The position numbers and the translations under genes are program-made. This document shows, piece by piece, positions 1-12,475 of a stretch of 64,000 nucleotides of DNA. The stretch is taken from assembly GCA_023055355.1 (NCBI GenBank), contig JALJCS010000028.1, positions 5,146,418-5,210,417 of the forward strand, read 5' to 3'. Below the pieces are notes generated by a model. The model made no database searches, was not told the origin of the DNA, and saw only the letters and a program-made list of their open reading frames with translations. The stretch is from Agelaius tricolor. Its lineage: Eukaryota; Chordata; Aves; Passeriformes; Icteridae. How positions within the stretch are numbered: the first letter of the stretch is position 1; each line of letters opens with the position of its first letter.

Positions 1-3000
1 ATGAAGGTGGGTTCATTGTCCTCCTTTGGAGATACATTTCCAGCCCTTCTCAACAGCATTTGGCACAGGATAAAGCTGTTAAGCCTGTGCTGCATCTTCC
101 CTGTGCTGTGTAACAAGTCCTTGCTGTGCAGGGTAGGGGCAGGGATCTGGCCCAGCACAGGGGGTGCTCTGCAGGAGCAACTCCACCAGTTCCTTTATTT
201 CTGTCAGCATGTGCTTTGTGCATCTTTATTCCACTTTTTTCCTGGGCTAATTCCATCTCTTGCACTTTTTTTATTCCATTAACATCCAATTAAAATCCCA
301 TTGTGCTACACCCTACCTCCCTCTCCACTTCTGCCACGGCTGGGACTCTGAATTGTGCTTGCAGCATTTGTGCAGTTATTATTTCCCCCATCCTGGCTGG
401 AAAGGTGTGGATGTGGTCTGGATTTCTGGTGTGGAAATCCCTGATGGGAGAAGTTGCAGACAGCTTTATTACTGCTGGTCCTGCTGTGGGCAGGGACTGT
501 GCCCAAGTGCCTGGGGGACTTGAGGAGCCTCTTGGCTGGGAGACATCCATGAGCATGTGGGCTAATGGCAGAAACCCCATTTCTGGGAAGCTTTATCCAA
601 TATGCTGGAGCTTGCCTCTGGGATTATCACACCGAGAGCAAACCTGGTTTCTGTTTTCTTTTTGATGCCAGCCTGGAAACCTCAGGCTGGCTTTCCCTGC
701 TGCTTGGAAAGGCATGAACCAACTTCGTGTCTGCTCCACAAATGAGTTGTAGCCTGGTTTTCTCCTTCTCTCACCTTCAGCTCAAAGCTGTGACTCCCCA
801 GGAATAGTATTTGGGCTGGGGAAAGCATCATACAGAGATCCACAACACCCTCAACTTGCTGCAATGAGGGGGTGGGTAGCAAAGAAATGGATGGATGGGT
901 GTCCCAGTGGATAGATGATCCAGAAGATGAGGGTTGCATCAGATGGATATCCCAGAAGGATGTGTGACCTGGCAGATGGGTGTCCCAGAAGATGGGTGTC
1001 CCACTGGCTGGATGTCCTGGCAAATGGATGTCCAGCCATGGACCCAGCCAAGGAAGCCATCTCCACTATAAGGACCTGGATCTCTACACAAAACCTGGTT
1101 TTCTCCTTTGGAGACCCACCTGAAGTTTTCAGAAGTTATTGATCACCTTGTTGGCTGCTGGGTCAGGTTTGGAAAGCCCTTGGCTGTTACCAGCTAAACT
1201 CCCTGATGGAGAATTGCCTCACCTCACTTTTTCCTGAAATGTGACATTGGGCTCTAATTTCCTGCCTGCTCCATACCTCCACACCCCCAGGAGAGAGTGC
1301 TGGCTCTGCCTGACACCACAGAATGTGGATGTTTTCAGCATCAAGATCTTCCTGCTGGTGACAGCTGCACCGGGGACCTCACGTGGCTCTTTAATTGCAA
1401 AGCAAGGAGCAGCACTGCCATGCTGATGTTATGGGTTAGTCATGGTGACAATATTGGATTTCATGGCTGCAAGGAAGAAACAGGAGAAATTAAGTCAATG
1501 TTAATGGGACAGGATGGGTTTGCACATTCCTGTTGCACGGGGCATCCCTGGGGTTCCAGCCATGCTCCCCAAGGATGCCCTGCCCTGCATTAGAAAATAA
1601 GTGTGTGATTCAGTAAGTGAGAAAGTCAGCTCTGATTCTGTTCCTGGCATGAAAATTCACATTGTGTGGGGTGAGAGGAGGACTTGGAAGTGGATGGGAG
1701 TCATGGGAAGCTGCTCTTTGGAGTTCAAGGGTGTGCTGCATCTCCTGCCAATGCCCTGGTGTGTGCCTGGACATTGCTGCCTCATCCCAGGAGTGTGAAA
1801 CTGGGCAGAGATGCTGCTTCTATGGTTCAAGCAGTAGTTTTTCATCCAATATCACATTATCAAGGCAGTCACACTAATTATTACTCATGTGTCCTCCAAG
1901 GGAACCTCTGCTGGATGGTGGGGGCTCCACCTCATAGGCCAGGGGCTGGACATCAGTGATCCTTGTGGGTCCCCTCCACATCAGGATGTTGTGTAATTGA
2001 GATCCCCTTCATCTGACACTATTAATCTCAAAGAGGGAGGGCAGTATTTAGAGCAGCCTCCATCCTGGGGGGAGATGCCTGGGTTTAGGATACAGGAGCT
2101 GGAAGCTGTGGGATGGTGAGATCAGACTGGGGCCAGTGGTGGCATTGCTGGGTGGTTCCAGCCCTGCTGCTGTCCCAGACAAGGCTGTGCCTCCCCAGTG
2201 GAGCCACTGGATTTTGGCTCCTTACACAGAGCTGGGAATAAAAGGTGCTGAGGGGGTGGATTTTAACTGTTGTGGCTGCAGGAGGAGCCCAGCTCAGAGC
2301 TGGTCCCGTCACGTCTGTGCCCATCATTCTTCTCCCAAAGGACTGAGAGAGGATCAAGTGGCAGGAGGTGGGAGCTCAGATAACAACAGGGCAGGGTGAC
2401 CTGGTGCAGGTGGGGATGGTGGTGGGAGCTGGGGGGGTTCACCCAGCTCATCCCAGCCCATCTCCCCCATCCCTTGATGCCAAGGCTGGGGCTGAGCTGC
2501 TGAGTCCAGGGGGGGCTGCTGGGTCCCCCCTCTCCTTCTGCCACGTGCTTTGGAGGGGAGGAAAATGAATAATGCAAGTAAGAGAAGTACTTTCCACTCA
2601 TGGGCTGGGTTTAGGATTTCTTGCTTGTTTTCTAGGGTTTATGAAGAGGTCAGAGGTTTGTTCAGAGCCTGCTGTGCCAGTGGGCTGGGGGAGTTTATTT
2701 GGACACTTGTGGGGGTTTGGGATATAGAAACCTGGCCCTGGATCATCAGATTAAAGGAAAAAGCCATTTCACCTCCTCAGATGGACACGATAGCCAGGGA
2801 AAATCTGCTTTATCCCTCCTTGGCTGGCCATGGATTGCAAAGGCTCGTTTTCCCCGACTGAGTAATTAGCTGGGCTTGTTTGCTAAGGACAAATTAAGCT
2901 GCTGCAGCAAGTGGGGCTCGGTCCAGGAGCTGCTGGCAGCCCTCACAGCTCACTTCTGCCTCACTTTTTATTTTTCTCCTGCCTTTTTCAATTAATTTCC

Positions 3001-5697
3001 TATTAATTTGGCTTGGAATGAACTTCTCAAATGACTGATAAATCTTCTTTAAGCTTAGGAGCTAATCGTTCTTGGAGGAAGGAGAGCAATAGAGGGGAGC
3101 AAAAAAAAGTCTGTTAATTTCAGCAAATCTCTCAAATATGAAATGCAGTGAATGGTAAATTGTCCTGTGGGGTTAATAGGAAAAAATCTGCTCTTTCAAT
3201 ACCCAAACCTCATAATCTTCTTGTAATACTGATACACTGGCATAAATATTGGTAAATATTAGTATATCAAAGCATATTCAACCTTGGGATATAGTTACCC
3301 TTCTTCTAATAGTACTTCAGAGCATTTTCTTTTTTTTATTGGCAAATGATTAAGTGTTTTCTGTAAATCTTTAAGGGCCATGAACACTGCCACTAATTAA
3401 AGGAGTTTGTATGCTATAGGGGACTCACTATTTAATTAAGTTCATTAGGATTCTTTTTGTTGCCTCCAGCATCAGAGATTGGCAAATGTGACTTAAACTT
3501 TTATAAGAGCCTCTGACTATCCTTGAGGAAATTAAATTTTACAGATATATAGATACATATGTGTCTGTGGGGTCTGGACCTCACCCTAGTATGGTTCGGT
3601 CAATTTATCATTAATTTTTATTTTTAGGAAGTTTTTGGTTCCTGTGAAAGAATTGGGCAAGGGAAGGTGGTGGTTAAGTAGACACAGGCAGTGGGAAAGG
3701 GCTTTTTCAAAGACTTGGGTGTGGTTGTGATTGTTTTTAGAGGGTTTCTGTAGGAATTTCCTAAGATGGGAATAAAGTAAGGGAAGTCCTGGTGTCGGAA
3801 GAGGCCGAGCTGTCCCAGGAGGAGTCGTGTTCATTGAAGTGGGCAAGGAGGACTCCCAAGAGCTCCTTGTCACAGGACAATGTGAATTTTTGCAGCATTT
3901 CCTACCTCATTTTCTGGTTTTTGGTGTTCTGATCTATCTCCAGTGCTTACTGGCAGAATAGTTGATCCAAAGGGTTTCATCTCTTGGATTTTAACAGATA
4001 AAAATCTCTATAGTCCAAAGCATCTCCCTCTTCCTCCACTGTTTGGTCTGATTTTCTCCCTTATCTTTTTCTCCTCTCACCTGCAAACCCCCTCCTTTCC
4101 TTACAGTACATTCCAAGTGTTGGATATACTGTTCATCTTCCCAGTAAGAAATAGGAAAAAAAGTAGAGTAAAACCTGTGCACAGAAGTTCACAGCTGAAT
4201 AAACCTCTTCTGGAGACTGTGGTTGTCACAAGCTGGGGTGGGGTGTGGGAGCTGCACAGAGCTGGACTGGGGGGGCTGTTTTGATTTTGGGGTCTATCCC
4301 AGCACGTGTGCAGGGCTGGGTGATCCCTGCTGTCAGCTAATTCTGACTGAGGGTGCCTGGGAGCTTCACTGCACACAAATAATGGTGCTCTCCCTGCTTA
4401 CACACAGGTGGAAATGCCTTTGGAGAGTTCCCAGCCTGAGGAGGGTGGGAGCAGAGCTCCCCTGTGCTGGGTGAAGCAAAGGCTCAAAGCCAAGGGTGCC
4501 AAAGGTGCATGAAGGAAATTAATTCCCCTTTCAGAGTGCCACAAGTCACAGTTTCCTTGTATTTCTTTCATTGGTGTTATTATCCCCACGTGTTGAGAGG
4601 AGCCCAAAGGTTCCTGACGTGCAGTTGAACCCCCAGATGAAATGACTCATTGCAGGGGGCAGAAAACACAGTGTGGGCTGAAGCAGCTGCTGTGATTTCT
4701 GTAATCTGATGGAGAAAGCTTGGATGTGTGCATGAAGACAGGTCCCACTCATGATGCTGCATCATCTTCTGGCAGCTTTTGTAGTAGTGTACACAGCCCC
4801 TGGTGGCTTTGAGGTGGTTTTGTTTTCTGGAGAGTTTTGGGGGCATTTAGGATTTTTTGAATAACACAAACAACAACTTGCAAGACTCAGTGATTCAATA
4901 TGATGAGTGCAAGGACAGTCCCTGAGTTAGCAGCACTGCTCAGGGTGGAAAAGCAGGAATATATAATGAAATATTTGTGATCTGATTCCTAAACTGGGCA
5001 TTATTTGGTGGGGTGGGGTGTATCTGGAGCAGGGAGCCACAGGGAATTTCTGCAGCACTGCCAAGGACCAGGTTCAGTACTGGGTAAAGCACTGATGTAC
5101 AGAAGTGACCAAAACTCCTTGTCCTACATGAGATTTCTGTAATTCTTCCTGGATTTCCAGCCTTTCACAGCTGTCCCAGAGTCGGTGGTCAGCGAGCATC
5201 CCTCACTGGTGCCATGAGGAGGGGAAACATGAAGGTTTTGGGTTCTTCTCAGGGCTGTTGAATCACCCATCACATCCCACGTGCCTCTGCTCATCCCCTC
5301 ATCCCAACACAGCATCCCTGAGCTGGAAGGGGACACTCAGGGAGCCGTGCCCTGGGCTCATGGGAGCTCTCTGGAATCTGCCTCACTGCTAAAAATAAAC
5401 TGGTTGTGGTTTATTTATCCTGGAAAGAGAGCAGCAGGTTTTCCTGTGCCAGGCCCCAAGGCTGAGGCTGCAGTTTTGCTCCCAAACCTCCTTTTCCAAG
5501 TTCTGAGCTGCCCCTTGGAGGATGGGCAGTGATGAGGAGCCACGTGATGGGCATTTTGAGGGGTGCAGCGATGAGGGTGAATCGGGCATGTTCTCCCAGC
5601 CCAGCCCCCAGAATTCTCATTTTGGTGCTTTTTCCTTGAAAAATAAAAGAGATGGAGCCAAGTGGCTGCCATGCTGGAGTGATCCTCTCTCCCACAG
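1..5697 (+). other. KAZN: KAZN intron (5' part lies outside the window)
   Basis: No coding exon is recognisable here. The first exon in the window begins after the acceptor at 5696-5697 in the middle of a codon, so earlier kazrin exons must lie upstream. The stretch is moderately GC-rich, with many short chance open frames. It holds a degenerate repeat of short units resembling ATGGGTGTCCCAG at about 880-1040. A clearly AT-rich block at about 2860-3545 contains several TAAT-type motifs. Confidence 0.7.
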
Positions 5698-8600
5698 CCA
5701 TGAAAGCCGACCGCAAGCGCTTGAAGGGGGAGAAGACAGACCTGGTGAGCCAGATGCAGCAGCTGTACGCCACGCTGGAGAGCCGAGAGGAGCAGCTCCG
5801 CGACTTCATCCGCAACTACGAGCAGCACAGGAAAGTGAGTGCAGAGCCCACCCCATGCTCCCGTGGCACAGAGGGCTCAGTGTGAAACCTGGTTTGTAAT
5901 CTGGCTAAATCCTGCTAAAGACCCAGCTGGGCTCCTGTTGGGGTTGGGATGGACCACAGGAGTTTAAGGTTAAATGGAGGAAAGAGAGCCAGACATGGGG
6001 GATTTGATGTAATTTTAACCAGGTGCACAGTGAGCATTTCTTTTTGGGGACCAGTTGCATTCTGGACTCCCCAAAAAGAGTTGATATTCCTGTCAGCACA
6101 GAGCTCTTGTGACACCTAAGATACTGCTCGTGGTTGTGTGGTCCCCAATGGGGTTGTGACAGAAGGGTTTTTAGTTTAGATTTCCCCTTCCTGATGGCCA
6201 CCCCTGTCCCAGCAGGAGAGCGAGGACGCGGTGAAAGCCCTGGCCAAGGAGAAGGATCTCCTGGAGCGGGAGAAGTGGGAGCTGCGGCGGCAGGCCAAGG
6301 AGGCCACGGACCACGCCAGCGCCCTGCGCTCCCAGCTCGACCTGAAGGACAACCGCATGAAGGAGCTGGAGGCCGAGCTGGCCATGGTGAGCTGGATCAT
6401 TTGTACAGATCTCAGTGCTTGCTGCAGTGGTTGCACTACTGCAAAAATGAGAGGAAAATATTCCATCTCTCAAAAGGAGCTTGATATCCTTGGCATGGGG
6501 ATCACTTAAAAATAAGTTGATATCCCAGGCACAGTTGGGATCTTTGCTTGCCCGGGGGAGGGTGGGTTTGCTGTGAAGTGTGTTGCTGCTTGTTCTGCTG
6601 CTCTGGGAGATGTTCACATGGTTTTCCCACTCCACCACCACCACCACCTCAATGTCCTAATGTCCTTCCCCAGGCCAAGCAATCCCTGGCTACGCTGACC
6701 AAGGACGTGCCCAAGCGCCATTCCTTGGCCATGCCTGGCGAGACGGTGCTGAATGGCAACCAGGAGTGGGTGATGCAGGCTGACCTCCCGCTGACCGCCG
6801 CCATCCGGCAGAGCCAGCAGACCCTCTACCACTCACACCCCCAGCACTCGGCAGACCGGCAAGGTGGGCACCCCTTGGATGGCAAATCCTCAGTGCCAAA
6901 CCTCTTCTGGGAGGAAAGATGGTCAAAACCACCCCTCCCTGTTGTAGTTTGTTTTTATACCTTGTAATACTCTGTAATAGCTTTGGTTTTGTATCCCCAT
7001 ATTTTTCCTAAATGGTTTGCCCCAGATTGTACCCCCTCCCTCTACCTGTGTAATCCCTTTCCTTTGCTGAGATCATCCCCAAATCCCCACCCTGGCTCTC
7101 TGTCAGTCACTCAGCATCCCATCCCCTCCATCTAGAACTTTCTGTCCAGGACATTAAGTGATTAGCCAGAGGCTGGGGGTCAACCCCCCAAGTGTTTCTC
7201 CATACACTGTCCTAAATGTCCATTCCCCAGCATCCATCCCTTAGGGTCACTTACTGGTTAGTAAAATGTTACCTACTTTAGGTTTACACCTCCCTTTAAA
7301 TGTAACCTTGGCACCTCTCCCAGGACTTTCAGCAGGAGGCCCCTGAGGTGGTAGGGGCTCCCCAGAGCTCCTGGAATAGACCTTGGATTAACCCCTGCTA
7401 AGAACCAACCCCTTCATCTTCTGCTATTGTTCCAGCATCTCCTCTGCTGCAGGCGATCAGCCTGGCTGCCTTCAGTACCCTCAGGGATCAGCCTGGCTGC
7501 CTTCCCTATCCCCAGGGATCAGCCTGGCTGCCCTCTGTACCCCCAGGGATCAGCCTGGCTGCCCTCTGTATCCCCCAGGGCACGAGAGAGTGCCCTCCCC
7601 ACTGTTCACCATCTTGGGGCTGGCTGGGGTTCCCTCAGTGGCACTCAGAGACACCAGAACAGGTGGTGCCCAACGTGGGGCCCAAACCCACAGCCCTGGG
7701 ATTAGGAGTCCCATGCTCTTTTGGAAGTGCATCAGAGGTTTGCTGGTGTTAATTCCCGTTTTCCCCCCGCCTTGCAGCGGTCAGAGTGAGCCCCTGCCAT
7801 TCCCGGCAGCCGTCCATCATCTCCGACGCCTCGGCGGCCGAAGGTGACCGGTCGTCCACTCCGAGTGACATCAACTCACCCCGGCATCGAACGCACTCGC
7901 TCTGCAACGTAAGGGCCTGCCTGCTGGGGCTCTGATGCCCTGCCCTGGGGAGATGGGCTCTGGGCATTCTGTGGGGCCTCTGCTTCCCAAAACACTGGGA
8001 GGCATACTGGGGTTTGGCTGACCTGGAAAGCTGCTGCCCTGGGGTTTATTCCAGCCCAACTCCAGTCCAGCTGCACAAACGCTGCCCTTTGACCTGGGGG
8101 TGGAGGATCTTGGGCTGTATCAGGGTTGTTGATTCAATGGATCCATCTCCTTGTGCCATAGGGGGACAGTCCTGGACCGGTACAGAAGAACTTGCACAAT
8201 CCAATCGTACAGGTAGGGCACAAATCCTGCTTGTGAGACCCCTTTCTGTGCTAGAAAGTACTTGGGGGTGGTGGGTCAGAGGCATGACGACTTGGGATGA
8301 ATGGAAGTCATCCTGAATTGTAAGTCTGGGATGTCTCCTATTCCCATAATTTGCCCCCATAGGGATTCACTGAGCTCAGACTATCACAGTGTTGATTTTT
8401 TATATGGTCCAGCCAAAGCATGTAATTCTTCTGTATTTGGCCCTAAAACACTGGGATATTTTTGCAATCCAGACAAATGCTCTGATTATTTATTCCCAGA
8501 GTTGGAATCCTGATCCAGTTGAATTAAAGAGGCCAAAATCCTGGGCTGTGGAGAGGGGGCCCAATTACACTGCAAATTCCACCACACAGGTTTCAGGAAT

Positions 8601-8978
8601 GTTATTGTATTTTGGACCAGGATCTTAACATTACTTTGGACCTGGATGAAAATATTTTGTGGGATCTGGCTGAAAATATTTTTTGTGACCTGGATCCAAA
8701 CTTTTTGGGACTGGGACCACATGGTCCCTCACCCTTGATGTGAGTGAAGGGGAAAAATGGTAAAGGAAAATCTGGGTGCCTAAACTTGCGTCTTCTCCTC
8801 CCTCCCACAGTCTCTAGAAGACCTGGAAGACCAAAAACGGAAAAAGAAGAAAGAGAAGATGGGCTTTGGCTCCATCTCCAGGGTGTTTGCCCGGGGGAAG
8901 CAGCGCAAGTCCCTCGATCCTGGGCTCTTCGACGGGACGGCCCCCGACTACTACATCGAGGAGGATGCGGACTGGTGA
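5698..8978 (+). CDS. KAZN: Kazrin, 3' half of the gene (six coding exons, short C-terminal isoform)
   Basis: Kazrin is a coiled-coil scaffold linked in the literature to desmosomes, periplakin, p120-family catenins and endosomal traffic. Exons read from splice sites: 5698-5834, 6216-6386, 6674-6863, 7778-7908, 8162-8212 and 8811-8978. They join in frame into about 281 residues and end at TGA 8976-8978. The first two exons are charged, heptad-like coiled coil beginning MKADRKRLKG. The middle exons are Ser/Pro-rich. The 51-bp exon encodes GDSPGPVQKNLHNPIVQ, which I recognise as a kazrin cassette. The last exon has a basic run (KRKKKKEK, a possible nuclear signal) and ends YYIEEDADW, the known end of the short isoforms. 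The order and lengths match mammalian kazrin closely. The N-terminal exons are off the left edge. No SAM-domain exons of the long isoform are seen downstream. Confidence 0.95.
6211..6216 (+). promoter_or_regulatory. KAZN: NAGNAG tandem splice acceptor of the second kazrin exon in the window
   Basis: The intron ends AGCAG before GAG. The acceptor at 6214-6215 gives the usual junction (Lys then Glu-Ser-Glu-Asp). The acceptor at 6211-6212 would add one Gln. Both keep the reading frame. Confidence 0.5.
6940..7661 (+). mobile_element. 5' LTR of a class II (beta-like) endogenous retrovirus in a KAZN intron
   Basis: The LTR starts TGTTGTAG and ends GAACA. Two bases later, at 7664-7681, lies a primer-binding site resembling the lysine-tRNA type (TGGTGCCCAACGTGGGGC). 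Most of its length aligns with the LTR at 49414-50080. Near its 3' end a unit of about 33 bp (GATCAGCCTGGCTGCC plus spacer) is repeated four times, where the other copy has one. Only about 95 bp follow the primer site before the kazrin exon at 7778, so the internal retroviral part is missing and no viral gene is present. Confidence 0.8.
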
Positions 8979-10832
8979 CGGCGCCAGAGCCTCTCCCGGC
9001 CCTGCACATGTACATATCCCCTTCCCACAGCCCGTCCCACCTGTGGACCTGTTACCTGTTGTCTTGGGAGCGATGCAGCTGTGTCGTAACTTCAGTTTTT
9101 TCCCTTTTTTCCTTGGTTTTTTTTTTTGTTTTGTTTATTTCCATCCCGGTAACTCCTTTGTTGTCGCTTCAGTTTGTCCGTTTGGGTTGGGGTTTTTTTT
9201 CTTGTTTTGGGAGGGGGTTTTTTGTTCTTTTTTCTTGTTCTTTTGACAAAACTTGAAACTTGAAGGACTGCTGTGTCTCTGTAAATACGAGAAATATTGT
9301 GCACTTTGTGCTTGTGATGTCTCTTGTCCGAAACCGCTGTTTTCCGGAGCCCAGCCTGCGGGATGTCCTCGCTTGGGGACAAAGGACCTGCCCAGCTGAG
9401 GGATCTTAGAGAGAAAACACACAAAAACAACAAGAAGAAAATCTCCTTCGCTGTGATGTCTTCCTGGCCGAGCCCCGCGGAGGCGACCCGGGCTGGTTGT
9501 TACGCCTGCCGGTCTGGAAATAAGTGTTTTAACGTTCCTTTTTAGTTGTTTTAATTTATTTGCACAAACCCAGAGGAGCTATTCTAACTAAATTATTGCA
9601 GAAGTTTTGGGATTTTTATATTTTTCCACGTCGGTTGGGATGGGGCGGGGAGGAGGAAGGGGGTGTTTGTACTGTACTGTCCTGGGAAGTTGCTGTTGGG
9701 GGAGATTGGGGCTGTGGACCCCCCAGCCCGGGCTCCCTCAGCTGCCCCAGGAGCACTTAACGCCTTGGAAAACGCAAACCTAAACACATGCCGGGAGATC
9801 AGATGGGGGCAAGCTGGTGGGAGCTTTGCCCACTGTTTTTCCCTGCTTTTGGGGGGTGCTCACCCTTTGCTTCAAGTAAAATTTAGGGGGATCCGGCACG
9901 AGCTGGGAGAAAGGTGATATCCCAGATATCCCATATCCCAAGATGTTGCTCAGATAGGGCCGGCCACCCCGCTCCAGTTTGGGGTGTTACTGCCGTCAGA
10001 GGGGGCTGGGGAAATCGGTACGAGTCCCCACTAGGGAGGTTTTTCTGGCTCTGGGGTGATTTGGAAGCACAGGTGGAGCTTGTTTTTCCAAATTCCTTGG
10101 AAATGCCCCCAAACCGCCCCCCGGTGCGGCAGCCGCTTCCCCTCTCCACTAACACGTGCCGCGCTCTGCTTATGCCAAGATAAGTACCTTATGCTTTAAT
10201 GCTTACAGTATAATTTTAAGCTCTTAAAAAAAATGTATTAAGATTTATTTAATGAACTATAATAGTGTATTATTTTTCTTAATTCTGATACATGCGCCCT
10301 GGTTGAAAAAAAAGGGTATTTTGTCTTAATTCACCGAACTAAACCAATGCCCTCGCGCTGTATATTCCATTCCAAGGGATGATGCAGAGAGGCCATGGAG
10401 GGGGTGACAGAGGGACCAGCCCCCCCAGGCTCTCCTGGGGTGGCAGGGCAGGCTTTGCCCCATGGCATCTTTTCTCTGCAGAGAAGCATTTTTATATATT
10501 TTGTTGTTTTTTTGGGTTCTGTTCTGTTTGTTTTTTTCTTTGTTCTCCTTGCGTTTTTTATAATTTAAACTCTAAACCACCAGAACAGATGAGCGATCTC
10601 CTTGTTATCGAGTAGTTTCCTTTGCATTTCAGCTTTTTTGTAAATTAGGAAGTAATTCTAAAAATTACTAAGAGGATGATTTATTTAAAAGAGAACTTTG
10701 CTAAATAGCATATGAATTATGGGTAACATTAGATTTAACTTTTCCCCCTGTGAGCGGGGGAGAATCCTTGAAGGCATGGATGCAAATATAAAATTATAAA
10801 AGATCTAAATAAAGCTTATTTTAAAGTATGGA
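8979..10832 (+). other. KAZN: KAZN 3' UTR with poly(A) signal
   Basis: After the stop codon comes a T- and A-rich stretch with no further splice-consistent coding sequence. It has U-rich runs near 9100-9240 and AU-rich parts near 10190-10330. The best poly(A) signal is AATAAA at 10808-10813, so cleavage is expected near 10830. Confidence 0.7.
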
Positions 10833-11989
10833 TGAACTCCATGTGGTTTAATTGGAGAGCCTGGATGGGTTGTTGGCATCTCTGTTGTGGCACCAGGGTG
10901 CAGGACACCCCGAGTGCTGCATGAATTTCAGGGGCTCCAGGGTGATGGGAGGATTCAGGAGAAGGCTGGGCCAGCTGTTCCCAGGACCAGCTCCCAGCCA
11001 AATGCCTGCTCCTGGATGCAAGAATGCTGGCAGGAGGGTGGGACTGTCTGCATCCATATGAAATGGGGATTTCAAGGGTTTAAGGTAAGTAAGGACAGAC
11101 AGGAGCTGTCCCATTTGGCTATGGAAAATATAATGGGAAGGACTAAGAAGAGCAGAAAGGATGGAGAAATCAGAAAGTGTGCTCCAACTGGAAAATGTAT
11201 TGTTATCAATGTAGAGGTTGATAAATTATTTTTATTGTTACTATTATTCAGATTACATTGGTCACCTGTAGCCTGTGCCAGCACTTCCAGTGGGGCCTGA
11301 TGCTGTTTTGGGGTCAGTGGCTGTTTTGCAGGCCTGGAGCAAAGGCAACCTGCAATGAGTTTCAAGCCCATAATCAGGGTGCAGATCAAGAAATGTACCT
11401 TTTATTCTTTCTTCTTTTTTTCTGACAGAAACAGCGTCCTGGCTTTTGGAGCAGCTGCTGAGCAGGTAAGAGCCACCATAGTCTGAAATAGGGAGAGCTG
11501 GAACAGAGAAAAATAGGAAAAACTCAGGAGAAGCCAGCTGGCTCTGCAAGTCTATCACCTGCAGCTGGAATCCAGCGTTAATGGGAGCTAGAGGTGGCAT
11601 TAAAGGGCAACTGCTGAGCACAGCAAACATGAGCTGGGGACAGCCCATGGTGGGATTTGCTGCACTTGGAGCAGTTCCCTGCTGAGATTTGGTGTTGTAC
11701 TTTGTGCATGGGATGGGGTGTGGGTGCTCGTCCATCCCATCTGTGGTTTTAGAAGTTTTGGGAGCCAGGAGCGTGTCAGAGTGCCACACCAGTCCTGGTA
11801 AGGCTTCTGCCCTGTGCTGTGGGAACGGTGGCAGACCCTGTGTAGGGTGACACAGGTCACCCCCCTCACCTGAGCCATGGCAAACAGAGGGGCCACACTC
11901 CCTGTGTCTGTGGTGTCTGGGCTGAGGGGGGGCTTCTTGGTGGCTTTGTCCCCCTGACCTGCTCTTCCCTGGCAGTGGAGGCTGCAGGA

Positions 11990-12475
11990 GCCTCATCCCT
12001 GCTGTATCCCCCATCAGCCTCATCCCTGCTGCATCCCCCACCATCCTCATCCCTGCTGTATCCCCCATCAGCCTCATCCCTGCTGCATCCCACACCATCC
12101 TCATCCCTGCTGTATCCCCCATCAGCCTCATCCCTGCTGTATCCCACACCATCCTCATCCCTGCTGCATCCCACACCATCCTCATCCCTGCTGCATCCCA
12201 CACCATCCTCATCCCTGCTGTATCCCCCATCAGCCTCATCCCTGCTGTATCCCCCATCAGCCTCATCCCTGCTGCATCCCACCCTAGCCTGGTCCCTGCT
12301 GCATCCCCCATCAGCCTCATCCCTGCTGTATCCCACCCCATCCTCATCCCTGCTGTATCCCACCCTAGCCTGGTCCCTGCTGCATCCCACACCAGCCTCA
12401 TCCCTGCTGTATCCCACACCAGCCTCGTCCCTGCTGTATCCCACCGCAGCCTGGTCCCTGCTGCATCCCCGCCGT
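11990..12475. repeat. 27-bp minisatellite, about 18 copies
   Basis: Tandem units have the form CTCATCCCTGCTGTATCCC plus eight bases, varying mainly at TGTATCC/TGCATCC and at the last bases. Because 27 is a multiple of three, both strands stay open through the array. This creates long but meaningless frames with nine-residue repeats such as SSLLYPTPS. Confidence 0.95.

Noticed and set aside
3586..3873. 95-residue minus-strand frame in the KAZN intron
   Set aside because: No recognisable domain and no splice context. Treated as a chance frame.
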